Shown one piece after another: positions 33,801 to 45,231 of a stretch of DNA of 64,000 nucleotides (within the stretch, counting starts at the first letter, position 1; every line of letters begins with the position of its first letter). The notes below the pieces were generated by a model. The model saw nothing but the letters and a program-made list of their open reading frames with translations, did no database searches and was not told the DNA's origin. The DNA is from Beta vulgaris subsp. vulgaris (lineage: Eukaryota > Streptophyta > Magnoliopsida > Caryophyllales > Amaranthaceae), in contig NC_079202.1 of assembly GCF_026745355.1 (NCBI RefSeq), positions 24,396,897 through 24,460,896 of the forward strand, read 5' to 3'. A program made the position numbers and the translations under genes.

Positions 33801-34839
33801 TCTCCACAAATAAAATCATCATCAATCGCCATGTCCTGTTCGATGAAACACAATCTCCATTCGCCAAGCTCCACAACCCAACACCCACTTCTTATGATTT
33901 TCTAGATCATATTATTTCACCCTACTCACTTCACCATATTTTAAACTCATCCCAAACACAAACCTCCTCTGCATCCCAATCTTCCAGCGTGCAAATACAC
34001 CAAATGGGCTCTCCACCAGACCCAATCGAGATTTCTACTCCTTCCTCCCATGATGGCTCACGCGCGCCTCCTCTAGCATCTTCTCCAAGCCCAAGCGCGC
34101 CTCCCCATCCTTCTGGCCCAAATCACTACTCCCCCTCTCATTCTTCTTCGTGCCTCTCTCCTGCCATTCCTTCATTAGGCTCAAACATTCATACTATCTC
34201 TTTTACTCCAAATCAGCGCTCCACTAATCCCGCACCTACTACTCCTAATATTCCTAGCCCGACTCCTTCGGTCCAACTCCCAGTAACGCGTAGCCTACAT
34301 GATATCACTAAATCGAATCCTAAATACCGACACAGCCTTGTTACTCACATTCAAAAAATCCCCCTTCCAAGTAACCCAATGTCTGCTCCTAAAGACCAGA
34401 ATTGGAAAATGACTATGGATGACGAATATCGCGCTCTTATTGAAAATAGGACGTGGGATTTGGTTCCTCGCCCACCTGGTGTTAATATTATTCATTCTAT
34501 GTGGATTTTTAGACATAAAGAAAATTCTTATGGTTCTTTTGAGCGCCACAAGGCTCGACTTTTACCCCGTAATGGTGCAGGTCAACAGGTTGGCATTGAC
34601 TGCGGAGAAACTTACAGTCCGGTTGTCAAATTGGCCACTATTCGCATTGTTCTTAGTCTTTCTCTCTCCAAAAACATGGCCTATCCATCAGCTTGACGTC
34701 AAAAATGCTTTTCTACATGGCGACCTACAATAAACTATATACATGCATTAGCCTCTTGGTTTTCGGGATCCCACTCGTCCTGATCATGTTTGCCTACTCA
34801 AGAAATCTTTAGATGGCCTCAAGCAAGCTCTGCGGGCCT
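33801..34839 (+). pseudogene. Copia C integrase tail, Pro/Ser linker and reverse transcriptase N-terminus
   Basis: A 311-codon frame (33761-34696) includes GYPSHHRVYKCY (copia GYxxxxKGY-type block), a long Ser/Pro-rich linker, then WKMTMDDEYRALIENRTWDLV, WIFRHKE and KARL. A shifted frame continues to QLDVKNAFLHGDL, with the first catalytic Asp, and to the GLKQA block at 34815-34830. The second solo LTR starts at 34840. Confidence 0.88.
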
Positions 34840-37444
34840 TGTAATCCCCCATAATTTTAAAGGATTTTATAAATATATTTAAGTATTTATATAGTTATAT
34901 TTAAACCCAAATTAGTTTGGAAATGATTTGACTATTTTAAAAGGTTGACTATTTTAAAAGTCAAATGAAATTATTTTTCATGACTTAATAAAATTGAAAA
35001 TATTTTAACTAAGCATGCTTTGATAAAAGTTTAAAATACTAATTTATATTGGAAAAGAAGTCTAATGGACTTGAGGAACCCAATAAGGAAAAGGAGTCAT
35101 ATTGATGATGAAAGTTCTAATTTGTTTATCCTATTCATCATCAATTTTCATTAAGCCTTATCTCTTTTTCCTAAGCCCAAAAGGGAAGCTCTTTATAAAT
35201 ATCCTAATACCCAATTATTTTACCCCATAAAAGAATTATTTCTCTCTCCTCACTTTCAATCCTCACGGTTTCTTTTCCTTCTCTTTACTCGTTTTTTTTC
35301 TCTCACCCGAATCTGGTTGGCCAGATTTCTCATAGTTCCGTTTATTTTTGGCAAAAACTTCCTTCTTGAAAGTTGTATATCTCGAAAAGTTATTGAATTT
35401 AGGCTCAAGAATCACTCAATTCCGATTCTTATTCTATTAGTTATGGCCTGTGCAAGTTTCGCAATTCTGCTGTCATATTTCACTCGCGATTTCGGTATTT
35501 CACTCTTTTCTCCCTTTTTCTTTTCTTCTTCCTCAAGTTTCCATTAAAGACAATATTTTTATGTTTTCTATTATTATTAATCATGTTTATTATTTTTAAA
35601 TTAATGTTTTTAATAAGTAATTTCTGATACCTATAGTTTATAATATAAGAAAATTTCAGATTTATTATTATGATTAGATTCTTAGTTTTAATCATGAAAA
35701 CATGAGTTTTTAGGGTTTTAAATTACTAGAAAACCATAGTAGCATATTATGTACTATGAGATTAACTTAGAATATGATTTTGAATCTGTTATACATTTTT
35801 TAAGGAGGTTTATTAATTTTTAAAGTTGCTGTAATTTCAGAAAAGGTTTATTTATAGAGTTTTTAAGAGTTTTTAATTACTAGTATGGTAGTCCTATGCT
35901 AGGAATTAAAATAGTTCAAGTTTGATATTAAACTCGACTTTTAAACGTTTTTAAAGGGGGTTAAGTACTTTAAGGCTGTTGTAATTTTTATTTAAAGTTG
36001 TTAATTTCGGTTACATTGTTTTCTAGGCGGAGAATATTTCGTAGGGAACTTTTAGAGATTTAAAAGTGGCCTACAGGCTAGTTTTCATGAGGTACGTACA
36101 TAATTACGTGCTATGTGGCTTAGTATCATGTTATAAGGAAGATTTGAATTTTAGTATCATGTATAGGAACCTATTTTGTTCATATATGTGATTTCTGGAA
36201 ATTATTTTACATGTTTTATGCCTGTGTGCAACATGTAACTTGGAATTTATTATGAATATCGAATTATATGTTTGTATGAAATAATTGATGCAAGCATGTT
36301 AAGAAAGTTTATTTATTAATTCGCATAAGAATTAGTATATGCTATAAAGTTGAATCATCTTTTGCATGTATTCTTTGAGAAGTATTATTTTTATTATCTT
36401 ATGAGGACCGTGGACCTTATTGGGTAAGTTTACAAGTTATACCTATATAAAGGTAAGATTATTGTTGGCTAGGTTCAACAAGTAAAGGAGGTTAAGTTTT
36501 TAAAAAGGAATTAAAATAGTCTTGGATTGTAAGTTGTGATCACTTGTTAAATCCAAAGATAAAAGAAGTTCAGTTGTGACCGTCTGATTATTATTTATGT
36601 GTTATTGGTATGTGTGTGTCAACACAAGTAGTAATATGTAAATAACGTAAAGTGTAACGATAATAGTTATAGACTTTAGACTGGTGCACGTCTAGAGTTG
36701 GACATTAAGGGTTGGGGTTATGGTGAGCGTGCCATAACTTTTCTAGGAATGGATTGATCACCATCCCTCTTTCAGTTCAAAGGTTCCTCGATATTGCAGG
36801 TCATTCTGGAATACGGAGTCATGACCGTATTTCCTCTTCGTAGGTGAAGACATTAGTAGGCAAGACAACTCGTTCCAATAACTATTCCATTTAAAGGAAG
36901 AAATGATGTTTAGAGTCTAGTTCAATAAAAGTTGTTTGCAGAATATTATATGTTTATATTATTATTTATCCCTGCATGTTAATTATTTAGTATCATGTTT
37001 AGGAATGTTTATGTTTGATATGTAGTACTCAGCTTTGCTGATTACGTGCTTTATTTGTGTGTGTGATCATGGCTTTGCCTATTGATCCTGTGATGATCCT
37101 TCTGGTGAGCAGAGTCGATATAGCATTGACATTACAGGTTCGCAGATGTGCATGATTGGGAATCTGGAGTGGAGAGTTGTGTAACTAGCTTAGTTTAATT
37201 CTTGTTTTACTTAAAACATATTTTATTTGAGTTAGTTGTGAGTTATTAAGTTCGTTTGTTAAGACCTAAACAATTGTTTTTTTCATATTGAGTTTTAATG
37301 AAGTTAAGGTTAGTTAATGTTTTTCCGCTGCAAAATTCTAAATAAGCCGATACGTTATCACACGGGCGATAATACTTGGGTAATTCTCTACTTGTGTATT
37401 TATAAAGGTATTTTCTAGAAAGAGAGAATTATCAGGGTGTTACA
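34840..37444 (+). mobile_element. Solo LTR 2 (2605 bp), same family as solo LTR 1
   Basis: It starts TGTAATCCCCC and ends AGGGTGTTACA, with GGCCT duplicated on both sides (34835-34839 and 37445-37449). The copia reverse transcriptase frame joins across it. It is alignable with solo LTR 1 throughout, including the GTACGTACATA block, the TGGTGCACGTCTAGAGTTGG block and the ATTATC(A/G)GGGTGTTACA end. Different target duplications prove a separate insertion. Confidence 0.95.
35194..35201 (+). promoter_or_regulatory. Solo LTR 2 TATA box
   Basis: TATAAATA, about 355 bp into the LTR, at the same relative position as in the sister copies and followed by a CT-rich leader. Confidence 0.65.
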
Positions 37445-37449
37445 GGCCT

Positions 37450-38460
37450 GGTATAGGCGATTTACATATTATGTTTCCTCTATTGGCTTTCATCACATCA
37501 TTTCAGATAATTCTCTATTCATCTACAACAAAGGTTCGGATATGCATGGCTTACATTCTTTTGTATGTGGATGATATTATTTTAACCGCTTCTTCTGAGA
37601 CACTTCAGCAATGTATAACAGCTCTTCTCAATGCTGAATTTGCTATGAAAGACTTGGGCCCCTTGTCTAATTTCTTGGATATTGCTGTCACTCGTCATAA
37701 AAATGGTCTCTTTCTTTCACAACACAAATATGCTGAAGAAATCATTGAACATGCTGGCATGTCCTCCTATAAACCTTCTTTTACTCAGATTGACACCAAA
37801 GCGAAGCTGAGCTCCTCGTCCGATACTCCCTGTGTTGACCTTTCTCACTATCGCATTTTGGTAGGTGCTCTACAATATCTCACATTTACAAGACCAAACA
37901 TTTCTTATGCAGTTCAGTAAATTTTCTCTTCATGCACAACCCCATGGATGTTCACATGCATGCTCTGAAGCGCATTATGCGCTATATTCGGGGTACTTTG
38001 ACACACGGGCTTCATTTGTATCCATCCTCCATGATCACTCTTATATCTTATACTGATGCTGATTGGGGGTGGGTGTCCGGATACTCGACGCTCTACTTCT
38101 GGCTACTGCGTTTTTTTAGTGACAACTTGCTCACATGGTCATCCAAACGCCAAGCCACCCCTCTCGCTCTAGTGCCGAAGCTAAATACCGCGGTGTTTCC
38201 AATTTTTTTTGAATCTTGTTGGCTATGCAACCTCCTTCTTGAGCTTCATTGTCCTATTCAGAAGGCCACCTTAGTTTATTGTGATAATGTTAGTGTTGTC
38301 TATCTTTCTAGCAATCTTGTTCAACATCAACGCATTAAGCATATTGATATGGACATTCATTTTATTAGTGCAAAAGGTGGCTCGTGGCCAAGTTCGTGTT
38401 CTTCATGTCTTATCACGTCATTAGATTGCCGATATCTTTACTAAAGGTCTTCCCTTGATC
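37450..38460 (+). pseudogene. Copia C reverse transcriptase C-terminus and RNase H
   Basis: The catalytic YVDD is at 37564-37575 (LLYVDDIILTASS). FAMKDLGPLSNFLDI, the QHKYAEEIIEHAGM block and the HYRILVGALQYLTFTRPNISYAV block follow to a TAA at 37918-37920. A shifted frame (37932-38444) holds RNase H: MHALKRIMRYIRGTL, SYTDADWG with its catalytic Asp, LTWSSKRQATP, VYCDNVSVVYLSSN and QRIKHIDMDIHF. The tail LP..FEYFWDSLSV follows to about 38490. All key residues are visible, but the frame is broken at least twice. Confidence 0.9.
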
Positions 38461-38516
38461 CTCTTTGAATACTTTTGGGACAGTCTTAGCGTCCATGCTC
38501 CTCCCGTTTCGTCTGT

Positions 38517-38521
38517 GGGGG
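38517..38521 (+). promoter_or_regulatory. Polypurine tract of copia C
   Basis: GGGGG within TGTGGGGG lies immediately before the 3' LTR start at 38522 and is the usual primer site for plus-strand DNA synthesis. Confidence 0.7.
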
Positions 38522-38667
38522 TGTAATAGAAGATATGTTAATATTTTATATGTTGTAAATATCTTTATACTTAGGCAATAATATATTTAGCTTTCCTTGT
38601 ATAGCTTGCCCTTGTTGTATATACTATTTGGAAATTCAATGAATCAATCACGGATGAACTTCTTTTA
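38522..38667 (+). repeat. Copia C 3' LTR
   Basis: It starts TGTAATAGAAGATATG after the GGGGG tract and ends AACTTCTTTTA. The terminal CA has mutated to TA. It aligns with the 5' LTR over its full length and is followed by the ATGAC target duplicate. Confidence 0.9.
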
Positions 38668-39199
38668 ATGACTTTTTGAAATGAGTATTAGATGGCTTAT
38701 TTAACTATTGCTGAATTATAGCCAGAGAAATCCCGGACATCCCCCAAGCGTAAATACTAATCTATACAAATACATTAAAAGGCGTGCAAAAGAAAGCCTA
38801 TGTGCCACGTGACACTCTCCTCACATTTCTAATGCAAATGTTTTATATCTATGTGTACTCCTCACTTTAAAAAAAATGTGTAAGTGCAAGGTATCGAACA
38901 CGTGACCTATGTAATGAAAAGTAAGAGCTTAACCATCAATACACTATGATGAGGAAGACAAGGTTCTTGATCTTGATAAAATATGATGTACTCCTCACTT
39001 TAAAACAAATTTGTTGTCTAATGTTTTATATCTATGTGTACTCCTCACTTGAAAACAAATTTGTTGTCTAATTTTTCAAATAATATATGATGAAGTCTTG
39101 TAATAGTTATAATTAACTAAAAAGACTTAAACAAGTATATGTACATCTCTAACACTCTTATTACGTATCTTACAAGAGAATATTGATATCAGCATTATA
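38668..39199. other. Inter-element DNA with local duplications
   Basis: No gene. A phrase ATGTTTTATATCTATGTGTA followed by CTCCTCACTT occurs at 38838 and 39018. CTCCTCACTT plus AAAACAAATTTGTTGTCTAAT occurs at 38991 and 39042. A 32-base piece of LINE ORF1 sits at 38946-38977. The stretch near 38880-38945 (GGTATCGAACACGTGACCTA) resembles the tail of a plant SINE, but I cannot delimit one. Confidence 0.6.
38946..38977 (+). repeat. 32-base copy of the start of LINE C ORF1
   Basis: These 32 bases match 39343-39374, codons about 15-25 of the LINE ORF1 just downstream, without a mismatch. They lie 397 bp upstream, in the same orientation, inside the locally duplicated CTCCTCACTT repeats. Confidence 0.9.
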
Positions 39200-39299
39200 A
39201 TAACTCCCTTGAAAGAAAGGAAACCCCACTCTCTTCTCCCCCAAAAGAGCGTCCTGCCACTTGGTCAACCTCTGCCGCGGCAGCCACCATCCTCTGCCC

Positions 39300-40588
39300 A
39301 TGGCTGAGGAGATTTCAAATTTTGTGTCCAACCTTCGCATAGATGATGAGGAAGACAAGGTTCTTGATCTTGATTCCATAAACTCTAATCCAGAAAACAG
39401 AGTCTCTTTACTCCTCCTAGGGCGCCTTCTCACTGAGTGATCTTTCAATGTTGAGGCGTTAAAGAGAACGATCACCACCGTATGGGCCCCGACACATGGT
39501 CCCGTCATTCGTGTGCTTCGACCAAACCTCTTTGCTTTCCAGTTCTTTCACTAGCGAGATATGATGCGAGTCCTCGAGGGTCGTCCATGGTGCTTCGATA
39601 ATATGCTTGTGTTACTTAAGGAAGCGGATGTTGATGAACCTCCTGATCAGGTAATCTTGAATCAATCCCCCTCTTGGATTAGGTTAAAGAACTTACCTTT
39701 TAATATGCGATCGGATGATGTGGTGAAAGCTTTGATTGGAGACATGGGTCCTATCATTGTAATTGAGGAAGATGTGTTAGGTTTTGGTCGGTATCGTCGT
39801 ATAAAAGTTCTTTTAGACATCACTAAACCCCTGAGAAGATATAGAAAACTGAAAGACAAGAAAGGTAACGAAATTCAAATTGATTTCGCATACGAACGAC
39901 TTCCTTTTTTCTTCTTAGCTTGTGGTGTTATGGGTCACTCAGAAAAAGATTGCCAAGTTGTGTTGGAGGAGGATAAATGTGAGAGGTTGGGGTGGCATTT
40001 GGGGCTTAAAGCCACCCCTCGCAAAGGTCGTACAAAGGAACTCGAGGAAGAGAAACAATTCAGGCATTGTAAAAAGGTACTCTTTGAAGCGGGTAAAATA
40101 TCAAGGAGTGAGAAAGTAGCAGCAACTGGGCAAAAATCTCCTTTAAATGCTGCTGCTTTGGACGTGGAATGCAGGGCCTTAAAAACCCATGCAATTTCGT
40201 GGGATAAGGGTGAGAAAATTTTCACTCCTCCCCCCAATGATTTGGTAATCATTAATGCCCCACTTGTACCCCCTGCTTTGGAGTCTGCACCAGCAACTTT
40301 CCTTTTGGTAATGATGAAACGGATCCCAAGGTAAGTAATGTAGTGCTCCCAGTTTCTAGCATTAATTGCTTTGATGATGTTGGTGAACTGAATAACGCAG
40401 TGAAGACTTTAAAGGGGTCGTCCCCACCTACTTTGGACTCCTTTAATGAAGTGGTTTGTATGCCTCAATCAACTGGGCCCTCTAGCCCATTTCCGTGTGA
40501 AGGTGTAACAAATGCAACTCCTGCTTTGGACTTTACTATCACAAGCACAAAGGCACCGAAGAAAGGTATGATCCACTCTTGGAAATGA
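39300..40588 (+). pseudogene. LINE C ORF1 (DUF4283 and degenerate zinc knuckle)
   Basis: It starts MAEEISNFVSNLRIDDEED at 39300. A TGA at 39437 and a TAG near 39552 break it, and the same phase resumes with MMRVLEGRPWCFDNMLVLLKEAD and DEPPDQVILNQSPSWIRLKNLPFNM, the DUF4283 and following blocks. LACGVMGHSEKDC is a CCHC knuckle that has lost its first Cys. The frame ends at 40334, and a shifted piece runs to 40588. RNA-binding role by family; dead copy. Confidence 0.88.
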
Positions 40589-40797
40589 ATGGCCCGCAAT
40601 CCCATGGATGAAAAAGGTTGTGCCCAGCTTATGGATATGGATCCAATTATGAATGTTGCAAAGAGACAATTGGAGTGTGAACCCATGATATGTGACACAT
40701 CTGATGGTGCAGTGAAGCGTCGTAAGCTAAGCACTTCACATGATTCATCTATCATTTCTTCGGCGGAGGTTGGTTTTGACCAATCCCGCCCGTCATT

Positions 40798-43700
40798 ATG
40801 AATCTCATATGTTGGAACTGCCGAGGGATGGGCAACCCTTGGTCAGTACGTCAGCTCTGTAGATGGAGTATTCTCTATGCCCCGGATATTATTTTTCTTT
40901 CTGAGACTATGATCAATAAAATGGATGCTGAAAATTTGAAAAACCGTTTGGATTTTTCTAATGCTTTGGTGTTGCTAGTAGAGGTAGAGCTGGTGGTTTG
41001 TGTTTGTACTGGAAAGAGGAAGTTTGTTTTTCTCTTGTTTCTTTTTCACAACATCATATTTATGGTGATGTGGAGGATGGTGTTAGGTTTGTAGGGGTGT
41101 ATGGATGGGCAAAGAAAGAGGAGAAACATCACACTTTGACTCTCATTCGTCATTTGTGTGAAGATACTACTTTGCCTATTCTTTTCGAGGTGAATTCAAT
41201 GAAATTTTAAGTTATGAGGAAAAGGAGGGACGAGCTAATAGAGTCAGAAGGGAGATAACTAACTTTAGAGATATGATGAATGATTTATCACTTAGAGATC
41301 TTGGCTATGTTGGACCTTGGCACACTTGGGAGAGAGGCAATTCACCTTCAACATGTATACGTGAGAGACTTGACAGGTTCATTAGTTCAACTTCATGGCA
41401 TAATTTATACCCGAATGTTACTGCAGAGAATTCTATCCGATATAAATCAGATCACTCGACCATCATCCTCCGACCCAATGCCGGTGGCAGGCCCAGTGGC
41501 AAAAAGCGCAGGTTTCATTTTGAAACCTCTTGGCTCCTTGATGCAAGTTGCGAAGAAGCAGACAAGGCCGCTTGGGGTAGTTCAGTGGGAGATAATTTGA
41601 TGGGCCAACTTGCTGGCATGGCCCACAACTTAGTCCAATGAAGTGGTTCGAAATTTGGACAACTCTCAAAGCAGATTGAAAAAACCGAAAAGGAGCTCTC
41701 TTTGGCCCAACAACAAGATATTTCAACTACTTCTTGTGACAAGTGCTTGGAATTGGAGAAAAAACACGATGATCTTCATGCAAAACAAGAAGCCTATTGG
41801 CATTTGAGATCAAGAGTTGCAGAGGTCCAAGATGGTGACAAAAACACAACATCTTTTCATCACAAAGCTTCGCAAAGAAAGAAGAGAAATTATGTCAAGG
41901 GCCTCTTTGACAATCATGGGTGTTTGTTTGAAGATTGCCAAGATGTCGAAGGTATCTTCACAAATTATTTTTCTTCAATTTTCACTTCTTCTGCTCCTTC
42001 GGATACACATTTGGATGAAGTTCTGCAATTTATTCATCCGGTGATTACTGAAGCCTATAATGTCTTGCTCACTAAGCCCTATTCGAAGGAGGAAATTTAT
42101 GCTGCTCTTCAACAGATGCAGCCTTGCAAGGCTCCTGGCCCTCACGGTATGCATGTTATCTTCTACCAATGTTTCTGGCATATAGTTGGTGATGATGTAT
42201 TTTTATTTGTTAGTAATATTTTACATGGCTCCCTATCTCCTAGTTGTGTTAATAATACTAATATTGCTTTGATTCCTAAAGTCAAAACTCCGACTAAAGC
42301 TGCTGAATTTCGGCCTATTTCTCTTTGTAATGTTATTTATAAGTTGGTGTCCAAGTCTATTGTAATCAGATTGAAAGAAATCTTGCCTAGCATAGTTTCT
42401 GAGAATCATAGTGCTTTTGTTCTGGGGCGTCTTATAACAGGCAATGGTCTTATTGCCTTGGAGGTTTTTCACTCAATGAAATACAGATGCCGGAGCCGCA
42501 AGGGAGTGATAGCCATGAAACTCGATATGAGCAAGGCCTAAGACAGAGTGGAATGGGGCTTCTTGCGCAAACTTCTCCTCACTATGGGTTTTGATGGTAG
42601 ATGGGTGAATCTAATCATGAACTGTGTCTCATTTGTTTCATATTCCTTCATTATTAATGGAGGGGTTTGTGGTCCTGTGACTCCAAATCGAGGTCTCTAC
42701 CAAGGACCCTTTGTCTCCCTATCTTTTTATTCTGATTGCTGATGCTTTCTCTAATATGATTTAGAGAAAAGTTCAGGAGAGACAGATTCATGGAGCTAAA
42801 GCTAGTCGGAGTGGTCCAGAAATTTCTCACCTTTGCTTTGCAGATGACAGTTTACTCTTCACTAGAGCCTCTATTCAGGAATGCAATGTTATAGTTGATA
42901 TTCTCAACAAATATGAGTTACCATCCGGGCAGAAAATTAACTATGAAAAATCGGAGATGTCTTTTAGCAGAGGAGTCAGCATCACGCAGAGAGAAGAATT
43001 GACAAATGTTCTGAGCATGAGACAGGTGGAAAAGCATGAAAAATATCTTGGTATCCCCTTTATCTCAGGATGATCGAAAAAACTTATTTTCGACTTTCTT
43101 TTAGATAGAATTTGGAAGAAACTCCAAGGATGGAAGGAGAAACTACTATCGAGAGCGGGAAAAGAAATTCTATTGAAATCTGTGATTCAGGCTATCCCAA
43201 CCTATTTGATGGGCGTTTATAAGCTTCCTTGTTCAATTATTCAGAAAATTCACTCGGCCATGGCGCGATTTTGGTGGGGGGAGCTTGGATTCCCAAAGGA
43301 AGATCCACTGGAAAAGTTGGGAATCTATGTGCACTTTGAAATGCTTGGGCGGCATGGGTTTCAAAGATTTGAAGGTTTTCAATGATGCTCTTCTGGGTCG
43401 TCAAGCTTGGAGGTTAGTTCGTGCTCCCAAATCTCTTTTTGGCCGAGTCATGAAAGCAAAGTACTATCCAAACTGTGATTTCTTGGATGCCTCACTTGGG
43501 TATTCATGTAGCTATTCATGGAGTAGTATCTGGAGCTCAAAAGCCCTTTTAAAAGAAGGTATTGTTTGGAGAGTGGGCATTGGTACACATATAAACTTGT
43601 GGGATGACCCTTGGGTAGTTGATGATAATGGGAGGTTTCTTACTAGTGATCAAATTGATGGTGTAAACATGGTGTGTGATTTGATTGATTTTGAGAGTAA

Positions 43701-44847
43701 AGAGTGGAAGGATGAAGCCATTGAAGCCTCTTTCAATGAAAGAGACGTGAAGTGTATCCTTAGCACCCCCTTGAGTTCACTCACTATGATTGGGCCTTCA
43801 CCAAAGATGCTTGCAGCATGATACTTAGGTTAAAACTGCATATATGATTGGCAAAGGTGGGAACCTTAACAATTTCCACCAAGCATGGGTTGATATTTGG
43901 AGTATGGAAGTGAGCCCAAAGGTACGACAATTTTTGTGGAGGATGTGCACCAACACCCTCCCAGTTCGAGATCTTCTCAAGAATCGCCATATGCATGATT
44001 GAAGATAACTTATGCCCTTGGGGTTGTGGAGAAGTTGAATCACAGGTACATGCTATTTTTTCTTGCCCTCACCTTTTGTATTTATGGCAAGATTGCGAGT
44101 GTGAAGTGCTGCGACACCGGTCGGTTGATGGTTCGATGTATGATGCATTGCTGCGTTGCGTGAAGTAGATAACAAGATCCGCATAAAAGGAGCTTTTATG
44201 GCCTGGTGCATCTGAGGAGACCGCAACAACTTGGTGTTCAACAACAAATCCACTCCCCATAGTGTGTTGTTCGAGTTACTCGGTGGGTGGATGAGCATGG
44301 CTCCTATGTACAACAAATCTACCGCTCTTCCCCTCACTCGGTAGCTAGAAGTCCTCGTGTTTGGACTGCTCCCCCCACGGACACGATAAAGCCTAATGTC
44401 GACGCCTCTTTGGCCATCGAAGGCTGGATTGGTCTTGGTAATGTAGCTCGTGACTCAAGTGGTAAGGTTCTCTTTGCAGCGACTCGAAGAATGAGAGCTC
44501 ATTGGTCAGTGGAAGTGGTGGAGGCGAAGACAATTGAAATGGCTGTACGGTTGGGCAAAAGGTTTGGTTTGCAAAAAATCATTGTAGAATCGGATTGTAA
44601 ACAGTGATCTCCCATCTAGCTAAACATGTAATCTTCCTCTCGGATTCAGATATTGTTCTCCATAGTATTCTCTCTTCTAGGTGTTGTTTTTAACTCAATT
44701 GTCTGGTCTCATGTTAAACGAGACGGTAATTGTGTAGCCCATAATTTAGCTAAACTCATCCCGTTTGGGACTGAACAAATATGGCAGAATCATTTTCCCT
44801 TGGAAGTGGCTCCTTATGTTTTGATGGATTCCTTATCAATGGAGTAA
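40798..44847 (+). pseudogene. LINE C ORF2 (endonuclease, RT, zf-RVT, RNase H)
   Basis: It starts MNLICWNCRGMGNPW, with IIFLSETM as the endonuclease Glu block. LRDLGYVGPWHTWERG and YKSDHSTIIL complete the nuclease. The reverse transcriptase has FRPISLCNVIYKLVSK, HSAFVLGRLI, AMKLDMSKA followed by TAA where Tyr is usual, and the catalytic FADD at 42837-42848. Then come the thumb, GGMGFKDLKVFNDALLGRQAW, a broken zf-RVT and an RNase H (PNVDASLAIEG, ESDCKQ, a stop, then VKRDGNCVAHNLAKL). At least eight breaks. Confidence 0.88.
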
Positions 44848-44882
44848 AAGATCGCCTGCTTTTCCCCTCCAAAAAAAAAAAA

Positions 44883-45195
44883 TATTCTCTTACCACAATT
44901 CCTTTTAAGGTATTGTTTTCAAACTCAAACCTTTCATTTTTGTTTTACTTATCACGTTGTGACGTGAATTTTTCAATTTCTTATATATATCAAAATTACG
45001 AAAAATAGTAAAATAAATTATAAAATTTAAAAATAATAATATATTAGTTTATTTTAACTTACTCGAAGCATTGTCCGGACAAAAAAAAACTAGTTGTGAT
45101 TTTAAAAGGGAGTAAAAATAAAAAAAAATCCTTATTCATAAGAGAGTGCTTTTAGTTGGACGGCAGCCAAGGTCGTGCACCATCTTAATATTGCA
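44883..45195 (+). promoter_or_regulatory. Original upstream DNA of the S9 peptidase gene
   Basis: This 313-bp stretch lies between the tails of LINE C and LINE D. Before LINE D inserted it was directly joined, through CTTAATATTGCA, to the 50 nt that precede the peptidase ATG. It is AT-rich, holds TATATATA at about 44983, and ends in a more mixed stretch (45150-45183) that could be the former 5' untranslated region. Promoter activity is inferred from position only. Confidence 0.5.
45184..45195. repeat. Target-site duplication of LINE D (left)
   Basis: CTTAATATTGCA at 45184-45195 is repeated at 51412-51423 directly after the poly(A) tail. It fixes both ends of LINE D. Confidence 0.9.
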
Positions 45196-45231
45196 CTAGA
45201 GAGAGAATAGGAAGAGAGAGAAGCTCTCAAG

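Larger units (their letters stand above)
28645..38667 (+). mobile_element. Copia C: Ty1/copia element with both LTRs, split by two solo LTRs
   Basis: The 5' LTR (28645-28788) is followed directly by the tRNA-Met primer site TGGTATCAGATT, then gag, protease, integrase, reverse transcriptase and RNase H, a GGGGG purine tract and the 3' LTR (38522-38667). ATGAC at 28640-28644 and 38668-38672 is the target duplication. Removing the two solo LTRs and their duplicated targets leaves about 4767 bp, the usual size. All genes carry stops or frameshifts. The two LTRs differ at about a dozen places by eye, so the insertion is old. Confidence 0.93.
39200..44882 (+). mobile_element. LINE C, near full-length, plus strand
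   Basis: ORF1 with DUF4283, then ORF2 with endonuclease, reverse transcriptase, zf-RVT and RNase H, ending in poly(A) at 44871-44882. The 5' end is estimated from the leader before ATG 39300. I could not find a convincing target duplication for the flank AATATTCTCTTACC after the tail. Many stops and frameshifts make it the most decayed of the long LINEs here. Confidence 0.85.

Noticed and set aside
30246..37444. The two LTRs as the 5' and 3' LTRs of one gypsy element
   Set aside because: Each has its own target duplication, and the DNA between them is copia coding sequence.
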